Source: Helianthus annuus (Eukaryota; Streptophyta; Magnoliopsida; Asterales; Asteraceae). Taken from it: a DNA stretch of 64,000 bases. This document shows positions 12,701 to 23,834 of this stretch, in pieces. The stretch covers positions 112,107,473 through 112,171,472 of the forward strand of contig NC_035448.2 in the NCBI RefSeq assembly GCF_002127325.2, in the 5' to 3' direction. The first letter of the stretch is position 1. The number at the start of each line of letters is the position of its first letter. Made by a program: the position numbers and the translations under genes. A model generated the notes under the pieces. It ran no database searches and was not told the DNA's origin. It was given only the letters and a program-made list of their open reading frames with translations.

Positions 12701-14513
12701 GACGCATGATTTAGAGCTGGGAGCTGTTGTTTTCGCGCTTAAGATATGGCGACACTACCTGTACGGTACCAGGTGCACGATTTACACCGATCACAGGAGT
12801 CTCGAGCATATTCTTAAGCAAAAGGATTTGAATATGCGTCAACGGAGATGGGTTGAACTTCTAAACGACTATGAATGCGCCATCAAGTATCATCCAGGCA
12901 AGGCCAATGTTGTGGCTGATGCCCTCAGTCGGAAAGACACTCTACCGAAGCGCGTGCGAGCGCTACAGCTTACTATTCAGTCCAGTCTTCCTGCACAGAT
13001 ACGAGCTGCTCAGTTAGAAGCACTGAAACCCGAAAACGTCAAAGCTGAAGCCTTACGTGGTTCAAGGCAACAGATGGAACAAAAGGAAGACGGCGCCTAC
13101 TATGTAACGGGGCGTATTTGGGTCCCACTTTATGGCGGATTACGCGAGCTTGTGATGGATGAAGCGCACAAGTCTCGCTACTCGGTACATCCAGGTGCGG
13201 ATAAAATGTACCACGATATCAAAACAACCTATTGGTGGCCAGGAATGAAAGCCTACATCGCCACCTATGTTGGCAAGTGTTTGACCTGTGCGAAGGTCAA
13301 GGTCGAATATCAGAAACCCGCAGGTCTACTCGAGCAGCCCAAGATACCTCAATGGAAATGGGAAGAAATTTCCATGGATTTTGTTACAGGCCTACCGAGA
13401 TCTCAGCGTGGGAACGATACAATATGGGTAATCGTGGATCGACTCACCAAGTCTGCACACTTCCTACCGATCAAGGAAACGGATAAGTTCTCCACTCTCG
13501 CAGACGTTTATCTTAAAGAAGTTGTTTCGAGGCACGGAGTGCCCACCTCTATTATTTCGGATCGCGATGCACGATTCACGTCAGAGCTTTGGCAAGCGAT
13601 GCACAAATCTTTCGGCTCACGATTAGACATGAGCACAGCATATCATCCTCAGACGGATGGGCAGTCTGAGCGAACCATCCAAACACTAGAAGACATGCTT
13701 CGAGCGTGTGTCATCGATTTCGGCAACGGCTGGGAAAAGCACCTCCCTTTGGTGGAGTTCTCGTACAATAATAGCTACCATACCAGCATTCAAGCCGCTC
13801 CATTCGAGGCATTGTACGGACGTAAATGCCGGTCACCTCTCTGTTGGGCAGAGGTGGGGGATAGTCAGATTACGGGTCCAGATATTGTTGTGGACGCCAC
13901 AGAAAAGATAGCACAGATACGACAACGCATGGCGGCAGCGCGCGACCGTCAGAAAGCCTACGCGGATAAGCGTAAGAGACCGTTGGAATTTGAGGTCGGG
14001 GACCGGGTTTTATTGAAAGTTTCACCCTGGAAGGGTGTGGTACGTTTTGGTAAACGGGGCAAACTCAATCCGCGGTACGTCGGACCGTTCGAGATCATTG
14101 AGAAGATTGGCAAGGTAGCCTACAGATTAAGCCTACCTCCTGAACTCGGTGCAGTTCACAATGTATTTCACGTGTCGAATCTGAAGAAATGCCTATCAGA
14201 TGAGACCCTCATAGTTCCTTTTAAGGAACTCACTATCGACGAGCGGTTGCAGTTCGTCGAGGAACCAGTTGAAATCACGGACCGGGATGTTAAGGTCCTC
14301 AAACACAAGAGAATCCCTCTTGTTCGAGTTCGTTGGAACTCCCAGCGTGGCCCAGAGTATACCTGGGAACGCGAAGACCAGATGAAAGAAAAGTACCCTC
14401 AGTTATTCGAAACCAATGCATCCACTTCTGAGGCTGAAGCTACTATTACTGAATTTCGGGACGAAATTCCAAATCAACGGGGGGATGATGTGACACCCCA
14501 GGAAAACCAGTGA
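9784..14513 (+). CDS. RE-C Gag-Pol polyprotein, predicted two exons (9784-9859, 9946-14513)
   Basis: The long frame itself has no good start: its first upstream codon is TTG. An ATG at 9784 opens a 25-codon alanine-rich leader that joins it in frame if an 86-nt intron (GT at 9860, AG at 9944-9945) is removed; RE-K has the same arrangement. An unspliced start at the ATG near 9989 is the alternative. Spliced length would be 1547 aa. Domains in order: Gag core, two zinc knuckles ([14 protein letters not shown] and [14 protein letters not shown]), a poly-Asn tract, protease [10 protein letters not shown], reverse transcriptase with FIDDILIYS, RNase [10 protein letters not shown], integrase (HPGADKMYH ... 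[30 protein letters not shown]), and a chromodomain-like tail ending YTWEREDQM. One oddity is Glu at 11982-11984 in LRSEYHQL, where relatives have Gly. Confidence 0.9.
14451..14469 (+). other. Palindrome at the gag-pol 3' end of RE-C
   Basis: GAATTTCGGGACGAAATTC has 8-nt complementary arms. It encodes EFRDEI of the polyprotein tail and is the first of two copies; the second lies in noncoding DNA 83 nt on. Confidence 0.75.
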
Positions 14514-14552
14514 ACGATGTAACTTACCTAGCTTCCTCAGTAAGTGCGTACC

Positions 14553-14571
14553 AAATTTCGGGACGAAATTT
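14553..14571 (+). promoter_or_regulatory. Conserved palindrome 18 nt before the RE-C 3' LTR
   Basis: AAATTTCGGGACGAAATTT lies after the gag-pol stop and just before the G-rich plus-strand primer (GTTGGGGATAA). The position and palindrome are shared with RE-D, RE-F, RE-H and RE-K. A role in plus-strand priming or RNA handling is an inference. Confidence 0.6.
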
Positions 14572-14589
14572 CCAATTAGTTGGGGATAA

Positions 14590-16842
14590 TGTGACAACTC
14601 GAACTTTAGAACCCGTCTCTGCAACGTATGTAACGCGTGTGAACTTAATTGACTTATCGAGTGATGTGACGTTACGATATGTGATTATGTGAATTTACGG
14701 AAATGAATGATTACATGAATGTTATATGGTTATGTGAGCGTTACAAATTGAGTGATTATATGATTATGTCATACGTTGTGTGCATTGTGTAAATATGTGT
14801 TCATGATCCGACCACACATCAATTCAACACACTCGACCACACAAGCCGAGCTTGGGCCGTACCACTTGAAATTGTACTACTTGAAATTGGACTATAGGGC
14901 AGCCCATGTTAAGGTTCGGCCCAACTCTTTTGAAACCCACACGGATACAAAACTCAAGTGGATTTAGCCTAACATTAACATATTAACAATATAGCAAACC
15001 CTAAACACCCACTTTCACATTATAGTTGACGGCAGTTCCTTTGGGATCGAAGCATCTCTCTTGTCTGGTTCGAACGCTATATTCTTTCTTGGATAACTTG
15101 GTCAGTATGTCTAGCATGTATTTATTTGATTCATATTGTTAGTGTGTAATTATTTCCTTTTGAAAGTTCCTGTGGATTCATATTGCGTAAAACGATAAAG
15201 TCATGATTGAACAGTGTGTTGAATGTGGAATTGTCAGCCGGCATGTTGTGGAATTTCATGTGATTATATTGATGTGTGTGTGAGGTGTCGGCTATTTCCG
15301 ATTGGTAGGTTGCATGGCCGAATGAAACCATTGGTTAAATAAAAGGCCCAATAGTCTTGTGAGGTTATATGCAATTGTCAGTTAGTGCTTACAATTGTCG
15401 GCCATTAGGGATAGATATTGAATGATCAAATTGTAGATTATCATTGAGTTGTCAGGAAACATGTGAAGGTATCCACGATCATGAACAAATGTTAGATTGT
15501 CTTTGACTAACAAAACTAATATGATTGGAGGGGGGATGGGCGGTTAGATGATAATTATTGGTTGATTTTGGACGGCACCACATAAGCCAAGGGATCTAGG
15601 ATATTGTGTTGTGTGTGTTACTTGCTACCCGAAAGATAACTTACTGGTCGAACCATAATTGTTGACCGAAAGATAACATATTGGTCGAAACATAATTGTT
15701 GACCGAAGGATAACATGTTGACCGAACGATAGTATGTTGACCGAAAGATAATAGGTTGACCGAAAGATAGTGTGTTGACCGAAACATGATTTGTGTGTCG
15801 AAAGATAACTGTGTCGAAACATAATTGTGATAATATGTTGACTGATTGAATATTTGCCTGATTTAATTGGCATGCCATGCTTTGTGATGAATGTTAACAT
15901 CTGTATTCGTGCAAGGTGAAATAATACGTGTGTGCTGTTATGCAACTGACTGTTATGTGAACATTAAACTGCATGCGTATAATTGCGAACATGAACTGAT
16001 TTGTTATACGTGCATACACTAGGACGTGATTAATTACTTGTGAGTGCATAACTTAGCATACCGAGCAAACCAAGGTGAGTTCACACCCCTACTAAGGCAT
16101 GGGATTCCCGGGTCATGGGAATGGGTTAAAGGTTATTATTGAAAGGAACGTACATACGTTTTACTAGACTATCACCTATCATGTCCTCGGATGTCAGGAC
16201 GGTTACGTAGGTTGGGATAACACCTACGGGTTCACATGCCATTCTATCCTCGGTTACGAAGGATACGCACGTAAAACCTACGTGTACGCATTACTTACTT
16301 CTATCCTCAGGTTACGAAGGATACGTGCGTAAAACCTACGCACACTTTATACACACTTCTGTTCTCGGACGAAGAACAGGGATAATAATACGAATAGTCT
16401 AGTGGTCACTTAACATGGGAAGCCCCCACCAGCATAACTTACTATCGGCCCTGTAAAGCCACCTGTTACTTACTGTTACACATTTACTTACAGTGAACTC
16501 GCTCAACTAGTTTGTTGACCATTCTGTTACATGCCTTGCAGATCGTTAGGTACTTGGAGCTTGCACACGGAGGAGCTGGTCGTTGTGGGACTTGGATCGT
16601 GATCACCTTGTTAAACACTTTTGATGTTTGATACTTATTTGCTATGGGTTTTACAATAATACGCTTCCGCTAAACAATGTTAACTTACTTACGTTTTGGA
16701 AACACCTTTCATATGGAAATGGGTTGGATTATAATGTGTTTACTTTTACTTTATACAATGTTCTGTATGATTGGTGGCTTGATCCTGGTCAGTCACGCTC
16801 CCAAGCGGTGATACTCCGCAGGTGGATTTTGGGGGTGTGACA
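14590..16842 (+). repeat. RE-C 3' LTR
   Basis: 2253 bp, matching the 5' LTR except for the two substitutions noted there. It is followed directly by the right target duplication AGTAC (16843-16847) and the resumed RE-B sequence. It contains the same short-word array at 15628-15845. Confidence 0.93.
15628..15845 (+). repeat. Degenerate tandem repeat in the RE-C 3' LTR
   Basis: Same GACCGAAAGATA-type array as at 8248-8465. Confidence 0.8.
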
Positions 16843-17487
16843 AGTACAGGGGACATACGTCATACTATTCTGAAGGTGGATTCGAGTTTATAAGTGTGCA
16901 CTAGGGACAAGCCTATAATGAGGAATTGAAATTGATTCACTAAGAATCTCTGGTATGATCTTTCCTTTTTACTTAGACAATTAATAGGTTGTATTTTGAT
17001 ATCTTTATCAGCATATCTTTCAGGATATCTACCAAGATATATCTGTAATATGTTCCCAAAAATGTTTGAACAAAACAATTTTCACAAGAGAAATTTATAA
17101 CAATAATAATAAAGTCTAAGGAAGAGTTATATTATTAACATACCAAAAGATGTGCTCTTAGTTTCACCTAATAACAAGGCCCATCCACTAAGAGCACTAA
17201 TAGTTCATTACCATATTTACCCAACAGTTGAAGGCTTCATCTCAAACCGAGACCCATCCACCTCCAACTGTTGTATTGTTCAAAATAAACCATACTAACT
17301 GATGACCAAGGGCTTCGTCCTGAAACTCAGGATCCCTCCACCTTTGGCCATCATGTTGTCTACCTGCAGGAAATTAAAATTGTTCAACGGACAAGAAAAG
17401 TAAATTGTTCAAGACGTCAACCATTAAACCTAAAAAAGTGGGCTCCGGCCTAGGCATCAATATCCATCATCGCCCACTCAGCTGCCC
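16843..17487 (+). other. RE-B noncoding region resumed after RE-C
   Basis: Begins with the right AGTAC duplication. No coding potential is supported on the plus strand. It is the 3' flank of the opposite-strand gene, which ends at 17488. It contains several AGGATAT-type words typical of RE-B. Confidence 0.6.
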
Positions 17488-19304
17488 TCACACAGCGGCA
17501 TCCTCTCCTGCTTTCCCCGGCTTCTCAGCACCGGCATCCTCTCCAGCATCCTGTCCAGCATCCTCACCAGCATCCGCTCCAGCATCCTTCTTGTCTCCAG
17601 CCTGATCCGCCACCCCTGCTGACTTGGAAGATTCACCGGCTTCAGATGGGAGTGGCACAGCCTTGCCTCCGAGCTCCTTCAGCTTGGCTACCCAGGATTC
17701 AATTGGCCAGGATGGGCAAACAAGACCTGTCTCCTTGGCCTCATAGGCCATCTTGATGCGTGCTTGTAACAGGGAGACAATAGCGGAAGTCTTGATTCCT
17801 TCCCGGAAATTGATCATGGCCTGATCGTGATCCATTTGCATGGTGGCCAATTTGAGCTCAGCATCCTGGGTGACCTTTTTCAGCTTATCCTCATAGTGCC
17901 GGCTCTTTGCCTCGGCGATGGAACCTTGGTCGGCAACAGTGGTTTCGAGCTGCTTAATCCTGGCTTCATGGAGGGCGACAGTACCACATGCATCGTTGTA
18001 CAAGTGGAGCAAATGCTGGAGGCCCTGTGCATCAATAACAGGTACGAGTTAGAATCTATATATCTATAATGATCAAGATATCCTATCAGGATATCCTGTT
18101 AGGATATCCAGGCAGGATATGTATGCAGGATATGTATGCAGGATATATATGCAGGGTATGCATCAGGATATTACCTTGTTAAGGAAGGATGTCATCGGCT
18201 CTAAGGAGTCGGTAAAGCTGAGCTCGTCGTAGGAGAACCCTTCTGAGCTTGGAGCGCTGACTTCAAGGCCTTTCCTCTTTTTCGCCGTGGAAGCACGAGT
18301 CCTTGGGTTGGCCTTGGGAGCTGGGAGTGGCTTGGAGCTAGTAGCAGCAGGACCCTCCTTCTTGACTATGGAGGGAGTTGGATAGCTGTCAAGTTCGTCA
18401 AGGTCTAGATAGACTGGGACTTTGCTGGAATCTGCACACAGGGAGTAAAATTCTAAACCTTTCCTAAAGATATCAAATAAAAAACATGTGTCTACAGGAT
18501 ATCTTGTAGGATCCTTACCAGACATGGTTGCGCTTGAAAGAGGGCTTGGAGTTACTGGAGATGGGTTGAAACTTCTCTCTGCTTCTGGAAGGAGCCTGAT
18601 GGCGTCTATTCTTTTCTGAGAATCTGCAAGAGGAGGTGCTAGCTTCCTAAAATCAGCTGTACAGGAAAACGACAAAGTCAGTTCAGGATATAAAGCAGGA
18701 TAACAGGCAGGATCATCTTTAAACCCTAAATCCTACCCTTCTTCAACCAATGCACCGGATAATCCGCTCCACCAGGGATTGAATCTCTTTTTACGAAAAA
18801 GAATTTGGATTTCCATTCCTCTTCATTCCTGGTGGCTCGGAGGATTAGTGGGTCACTAGAAGTAGAATAAAACAAGAATCGACAAGAACCGTGGCACCTA
18901 AGTCGGTATGCTAAAGGGAGATCGTGAACAGAAAGGTCAGGGATATGGTTGTTCTTGATTTGATCAAGAACGGACAAGACTCGCCAAAGCATTGGCATTG
19001 TTTGACTGAAGCAAATTTTTGTGACATCAAAAAACTCGGTGATAAATTCAGAAAAAGGAAATTGCAGCCCTAGAGTAAAGGGGAAAGCATTGAAACACAG
19101 CCACTCGTCGGAAACCATATCCGATCGGATTTCCCGATCAAATGGCCGGAACACCGTCCCTTTTGGGAAGATGCCGGAGGATTTGAGGGCCGACAAGTGG
19201 GCACTGTCGAAGGAGCATATTTCCTTCTCCGGATCTTGGAGAATATTCTGGTGAATGAATGTGGGGGTGGAATCGCCAGAGCTGGATCTTGTCTGCCTTG
19301 TCAT
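17488..19304 (-). CDS. Opposite-strand gene in RE-B, four predicted exons, putative gypsy-type transposon protein (Transposase_28-like)
   Basis: Exons 19304-18737, 18656-18519, 18431-18175 and 18024-17488 are joined by introns that all start GT and end AG. Phases agree at every junction (1, 1, 0), and the total is exactly 1500 nt (499 aa plus stop). Exon 1 starts with a true ATG and has a segment (FNAFPFTLGLQFPF ... MLWRVLSVLDQI) resembling the plant domain called putative gypsy-type transposon (Pfam Transposase_28). Exon 4 looks like a coiled coil (about HEARIKQLETTVADQG onward) and ends in an Ala/Asp/Gly-rich run. Antisense genes between pol and the 3' LTR are known in some Tat elements; their role is unknown. 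The gene seems intact although pol on the other strand is broken. Exon limits are predictions. Confidence 0.72.
18066..18175. repeat. AGGATAT-rich tract in the third intron of the antisense gene
   Basis: The words AGGATATCC and GCAGGATAT recur about seven times with short spacers. It is the densest example of a word that is also frequent throughout RE-B coding and noncoding DNA. Confidence 0.7.
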
Positions 19305-19552
19305 GTTGCCGGAATATTGAAGAGGGTAAAAAAGGAAGATGAAGTTGAGAGAAAGTGTTTACCTTTTTTCTCTTCGGAGATAGTTAAATGAAGATAAGGA
19401 TGAAAAAGATATAGGGTGTGATGAGTAATTATAGGCCGGGTGGTTGAAAGCTATCACATCAATGGTCTTATCTCTTCATTGCCTCGTTCTTCGGGAAAAA
19501 ATATAACCGTTAGTGACCAGGGTACTTAACGGTAACATTTTTTGGGGACAAT

Positions 19553-20289
19553 TGTTATGGGTGAAATTCTGAGCCTATATCCTGGAAAATATCTTGATAT
19601 ATATCTTGTTTATTGTATCTGTTTACATCCGGGATGCTGACTCAGGATATTGGTAACATCCTGAATGGTATCCTCAGGATCACTAACGGATTAAATGCAG
19701 GTACGTGGGTTAGAAGCTAGCAACGTTCATGAAGACCTTTTCTACTGAAGACTCGGTCCAAGTCGTTCACAATAAGCCGTTGAAGCCGCATTACTCGGTC
19801 TACAACGTTCACATTGGAATATTCGGGGCATCCCTTGTTTATAGGAATTTTAGTTTGTAATTCGTTACTATAAATAGTGGGTATATCAGATCAAATAGGA
19901 CATCACAATCACACTCTCTACACTCTCAACACTTGCTCTCTCGCAACTTTCACAAAATTCATTGTAACACTTAGCGATCTGATCTATATCCTGCACTGTA
20001 TTCTGAAGTTTAAAGCAATAAGAAGAACTAGGCAGCTGCGATTGTCAGCTCCCGAGGTTTTATGCCGGGGATCTAGATTGATCAAGGGCTTTCCTCGTAC
20101 ATCTCGTGTCATTTACTTTACTTTATTGCTCATTGTTTGATCGTAGATACAGCTCAATATCCTGAGCCGTATCCTGAACACTGTTTTTCCAACGAACCTA
20201 ACAAGCATATTTTCAACATGCTTTTTAGCACACTACCTCACTCAACTAATTTGATCACTTAATTGCTTCGGTAATTTTTGACCAAAACA
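19553..20289 (+). repeat. RE-B 3' LTR
   Basis: It starts TGTTATGG after a T- and G-rich primer tract (TTTTTTGGGGACAA). It ends GACCAAAACA, and the next bases GCTGG continue the RE-D hairpin loop, as expected at an insertion edge. An earlier end at 20203 (CCTAACA) would give a better inverted repeat with TGTTA but would leave 86 bases unexplained. A TATA box is at 19869. No 5' copy is in the window. Confidence 0.65.
19869..19876 (+). promoter_or_regulatory. TATA box of the RE-B LTR
   Basis: TATAAATA lies about 320 nt inside the LTR, with a CACTCTC-rich leader downstream, as in many plant LTR promoters. Confidence 0.6.
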
Positions 20290-20327
20290 GCTGGTACTTC
20301 CTATATATAAGCGTCTTAACCATGTCG
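20290..20327 (+). other. Hairpin H1, right half (interrupted by RE-B)
   Basis: Begins GCTGGTACTTCC, then TATATATAAG, then the right arm (CGTCTTAACCATG). The left half is absent because RE-B was inserted in the loop; it should lie beyond the left end of the window. Confidence 0.7.
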
Positions 20328-20365
20328 ACAAAGTGTGACATCTATTCACGGGACGGAGATGGTGT

Positions 20366-20426
20366 GGTCAAAGCATGGTGGATACGCCGCTGCTACTTCC
20401 TATATATAAGTGCTTTTGCAATATTA
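20366..20426 (+). other. Hairpin H2, weakly paired copy
   Basis: The loop has GTGGATACGCCGCTG and ACTTCCTATATATAAG. The arms AAAGCA and TGCTTT pair, but the outer stem is degraded. CACG/CGTG further out still pair. Confidence 0.65.
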
Positions 20427-20615
20427 ACAAACTCTCGTGGAGAAATGCCATGCGGAGTTGAACGATATTAGACCTCTTGTATTATTGTGACTATTTTCAA
20501 CACACAAAACTCCCTCGCAAGGCGTAACATCTTATCACTTCTCGATCGCATAAATGCTAGATTTTTTCGCAAATCTACAGCAACGCAATCTCACTTTCGC
20601 TGGAATCGACTATCA

Positions 20616-20783
20616 CTTCGCTTATCGCTTTCCCCTCTTGATGCTTTAACGCTATCGCTTCGCTTATCACTTTCCCCTCTTGACGCTTTAACGCTATCGC
20701 TTCGCTTATCGCTTTCCCCTCTTGACGCTTTAACACCATCGCTTTGCTTATCGCTTTCCCCTCTCATCGCTTTAACGCTTATC
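20616..20783 (+). repeat. 42-bp tandem repeat, four units, in RE-D
   Basis: Units start at 20616, 20658, 20700 and 20742. Each has CTTCGCTTATCGCTTTCC with few changes. The open frame over it (LSLRLSLSPLDALT repeated) is a by-product of the repeat, not a supported protein. Confidence 0.88.
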
Positions 20784-20992
20784 GTATCTATCGTTCTCAC
20801 CACTTCGATATTTCAACCGCTGAACCATTCCCGGGCACTCTTATCGCTAACTAGGTTTGCAATTAGCTTCTCTGCTCAAACTACTTGGCCTACATTTCAA
20901 TCTTGGTCCAACCATTCACCTCTTGGATCAAGAATACCAAAATCCATCCATATCATGTCGACACACATGACTTCGTTCCACGGGATGGAGGC

Positions 20993-21057
20993 AATATGGC
21001 TAAAACATGGTGGATACGCCGCTGGTACTTCCTATATATAAGTGTTTTAGCCATATT
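20993..21057 (+). other. Hairpin H3, perfect 15-bp stem with 35-nt loop
   Basis: Left arm AATATGGCTAAAACA (20993-21007), loop 21008-21042, right arm TGTTTTAGCCATATT (21043-21057); all 15 positions pair. Outside it, CACG (20980s) with CGTG (21068-21071) and CACATG with CATGTG also pair, giving an extended stem. Confidence 0.88.
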
Positions 21058-21530
21058 AACAAACTTTCGTGGAAAGATGCCATGTGGGGCTCGATGCTAA
21101 TTAAACTTTTTGATACGGCTAAAACTTATTATTTTTACCGTATGCTTTGAAAATAAATGGAAAAATTTCTTAAAAAAATTAATTTTTATTAAAACCTTTT
21201 GATATATATAAAATCCTGTCTTACAACGATGGTTTAAATCAACTTAGTTTAACACCGCGTCAAAAGAAAAATTATCATAAATCAAGTTTTTCTTAAAACC
21301 CTTTTTGTAATAACTTAACAAAACTTTTCGAAAACTTAAATCATTGTGGATCGTCAATTCAGGAGTTACTATCCTCTAGTCAAACAAGTCTCTTTTTCTC
21401 ATCGATTCCCCATGCCACCGAGACGCTCTCACTTGTCAAATCCTCCATCGCTCGCTCATTCATTCTCAGCTTACTTTATCGCTTTTATCTCTACCTATAC
21501 GTGTCAATTTTCACAGTCTTCCTTTCGGAT

Positions 21531-21549
21531 AAATTTCGGGACGAAATTT
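21531..21549 (+). promoter_or_regulatory. Conserved palindrome 17 nt before the RE-D 3' LTR
   Basis: AAATTTCGGGACGAAATTT, followed by the purine-rich primer tract AAAGCAGGGGAGAC and the LTR start. Confidence 0.6.
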
Positions 21550-21566
21550 CCTAAAGCAGGGGAGAC

Positions 21567-22885
21567 TGTAACAACCCGCACTATCGCGCTCGATACTCTC
21601 GTTACGCCAAGCACCGGGATTCTGATCATAATGTAAACTATATCGCTTACTACGCTACATCGCATACTTTCGCACTACATCGCTTATTTTAACATGCTAT
21701 ATCGCACTCACAATGCTTACAGTTATTACGCTTCCGCTTACACTATTACATCACGTGAGTATCTAAAATACTCGCTCTCTCTCGCATCAACGCAACACAA
21801 TTCAAAACGCGTTTACTTATATTTATATATTATTACTTAGGTTTATGTGTATTAAAACTCGCCTTATCACATTTCCACGCAACGCGACGCCTCACGCCTC
21901 ACTAAAACACTTAACGTACTTAACTAATAAAAACGAAAGCATCAAACGATTTGCCGACGCACGAAATGGGAGAAATTCGCACGAAACTTAACATTTCATA
22001 CGAAATGCTACCAGCCGCTACTCTCCTCTCTCTTCTCCTATAAATACTACACTTCGACATTCGTGCTCCCCTTGCTGATATTTTCGCACGTAAATCATTC
22101 CTAGCTCGTTTTTCTCTGTCCCAAGTAAGAAGGCTACCTTTTCCACGCAAATCACAACGATTTCTACAAGGATTTTACACGAGTTTATCCCCGATTTCAT
22201 CTAAAATTCTCTGTTTACGAAAACCTTCATCTTTTTTCGTAAAACTTTCTGATTTTAATTTGGATTCACACTTAACCGAGTATATTTGAGTTAGCTTTGG
22301 CTTCTCAAAGTAGAAACCTCGTTGTTACGACTCACCAAATGTTCAATCCTATGAAAAACTGTTTTAAACTTGATTTTTACACTAAAACGGACCAAAGCCG
22401 ACATATGTTTCGTTCACCAAATAGTGGGATGAGGCGTTGTCGAAACCGTCATGAAATGGACTCGAACTACATCCGCTTCAGATGAAACCTCAGTTCCGGT
22501 TGCACAAAGACGCAAGAACAGTCACTTGTGCAAACTGGACTGGCTCGCATGAATCACTTTGGGTTCGTATGACCCAGTCCAAGTTTCCACAAACGACTCA
22601 CTCACTCAAAAGACCTCTCCGGCACAAGGTTCGATCAATGGCCCAAGGCTGGAGGGATGAACACTCGATTTCTCGAAGAATGACGCAAAAACACTCGATT
22701 TTGGACACGAAACTGGCATTTTCGCACGAAATCCCATTTTTGTACGAACTGCCTGTTCTCCCGCACAGCTCACCGATCAACGCAACCGAAGACTGATGCA
22801 CTTCGGTTTCTACGTGCAGGCTAAACCGACGCTCTCCTTACCTCTCCCCAGCTCCCGGTGTTTGCTGTTACGCACCCACCGTGAG
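21567..22885 (+). repeat. RE-D 3' LTR, truncated
   Basis: Begins TGTAACAACCCGC and shares its first 100 or so bases with the RE-H LTR, including ATCATAATGTAAACTATA. TATA box at 22039. It ends near the conserved GTGAGTATG block that in RE-H is followed by roughly 650 bp more, so its end is missing. Confidence 0.75.
22039..22046 (+). promoter_or_regulatory. TATA box of the RE-D LTR
   Basis: TATAAATA preceded by a CTCTC-rich tract. Confidence 0.6.
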
Positions 22886-23383
22886 TATGCGACATGGTAG
22901 AAGAATCTGCAGACCATCTACTAGTTACATGTCAATATGCGCAACAAGTATGGGTGGCAATCTCGCTATGGTCCAAAATACCCCAACCTAGATACTTATT
23001 GAGTGTGGTGGAACTGCTTGAATTCGCACAATACCAGCATCTACCGGACAATAAAAAGATGGCTTTCTACACAATTGTAGCAACTGTGTGCAGGTTGTTA
23101 TGGCGGACACGAAATGACAAGATTTTTAATAATAACTATAAACAAGTGTAGAAGATAATTGGTGAGATTAAGGCATTGTCTTTCCTTTGGATCAACTCGA
23201 GGTCAAAGAAATTGAAGATCGATTGGAAGAACTGGTGCGAATTTAAGGTGGTTTGGTAACAATTTGCCGCACATTTTAGTCGACTCTTATATTGTATTTT
23301 GGTTACATTTGTAGTATCCTTTTTCTTCTTCTGTTGAAGCAGATGGTAATAGGTTTATATAGGGTATCAGAGGACAAAAAAAA
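22886..23383 (+). pseudogene. 3' end of an L1-type LINE (reverse-transcriptase zinc-binding domain), 5' truncated
   Basis: The frame from 22894 reads EESADHLLVTCQYAQQVW and later LLWRTRNDKIFNN. This is the zinc-binding segment (zf-RVT) at the C-terminus of plant LINE ORF2. A TAG at 23149-23151 interrupts it, and the same frame continues with IIGEIKALSFLWINSRSKK, still typical of the family. A short A-tail (eight A, 23376-23383) may mark the 3' end. The missing 5' end is normal for LINE copies. I could not find a target-site duplication. Confidence 0.75.
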
Positions 23384-23826
23384 CAGTCAAATTTTTCTGG
23401 CCCAGATTAAATCTATGGACGGCCAAGATCATCTGAAAAACAGTTTTTTTGTCTAAATTGACAGTTTTTTAGCGACAAACAATTTATTAATAATTATATT
23501 TCATTTATAATTATAATAATCCTTTAGAAACAAAAATATAGCTTTATAGCCTTACAAACATCACGGAAATAAACTACCCTAAGAAGTTGGAAAACATGGA
23601 AACTTGGAGAAGTGATAATCCCACAAACTCCTTTATTCTAGCAACAGTAAACTAAAAACAAACACATAAAGAAACTTAAATAAAATGATGGAATAAGTCC
23701 TAGCATTCGTTGCGGGTACGTATCATTTGGCAAGGGCTCGGTGGACACGTCACGTACAGTATAGTATATTATCTGAAAGGTACTTCAGGTCGCTATTTTA
23801 TAGTACAGTTTGTCAAGTTGGCCATC
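23384..23826. other. Unassigned intergenic sequence
   Basis: AT-rich; I see no gene, repeat or element ends. It joins the LINE tail to the left flank of the MITE. Confidence 0.5.
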
Positions 23827-23834
23827 ATTAAATG

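Larger units (their letters stand above)
7210..16842 (+). mobile_element. RE-C: complete chromodomain Ty3/gypsy (Tekay/Del-like) element
   Basis: The element is bounded by two 2253-bp direct repeats starting TGTGACAACTCG and ending GGGTGTGACA. The 5-bp target duplication AGTAC is at 7205-7209 and 16843-16847. It has an initiator-Met tRNA primer site, one long gag-pol frame and a G-rich plus-strand primer next to the 3' LTR. By eye only two substitutions separate the LTRs, so insertion was very recent. Integrase followed by a C-terminal chromodomain-like tail places it in the chromoviruses. Confidence 0.93.
1272..20289 (+). mobile_element. RE-B: Tat-type Ty3/gypsy retrotransposon, 5' truncated by RE-A, interrupted by RE-C
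   Basis: Domain order is gag, protease, reverse transcriptase, degenerate RNase H, second (archaeal-type) RNase H, integrase. The double RNase H is a hallmark of the Tat (Ogre/Retand-like) lineage. Downstream of pol there is a spliced gene on the opposite strand and then a 3' LTR. RE-C (7210-16842) is inserted in the 3' noncoding part with duplication AGTAC. The right end abuts GCTGG at 20290-20294, which is the loop sequence of an RE-D hairpin. The element therefore sits inside RE-D; its left target duplication is outside the window. Pol carries stops and one frameshift, so this copy is not autonomous. Confidence 0.85.
20290..22885 (+). mobile_element. RE-D: 3' portion of a pol-less Ty3/gypsy element
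   Basis: The part visible here starts in the loop of a hairpin (RE-B is the inserted block) and runs through two more hairpins, a 42-bp tandem repeat and the conserved palindrome to an LTR at 21567. The noncoding part matches the region after gag in RE-H and RE-I, and its LTR start (TGTAACAACCCGC) matches RE-H. No pol sequence is visible. The LTR is cut at about 22885 where LINE-like sequence begins. Confidence 0.7.

Noticed and set aside
19553..20203. A shorter RE-B 3' LTR ending CCTAACA at 20203
   Set aside because: TGTTA...TAACA ends look good, but 86 bases would be left without origin. Ending at 20289 makes the next base continue the RE-D hairpin loop and gives a sensible target duplication GCTGG.
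20487..21041. Open frame of 184 codons with repeated LSLRLSLSPLDALT
   Set aside because: It is generated by the 42-bp tandem repeat in noncoding DNA and has no homology or conserved start.
20993..21057. Hairpins as ordinary MITEs
   Set aside because: In a MITE the terminal repeats are conserved and the centre varies. Here the centre is conserved, the arms vary, and no direct target duplication flanks the copies.
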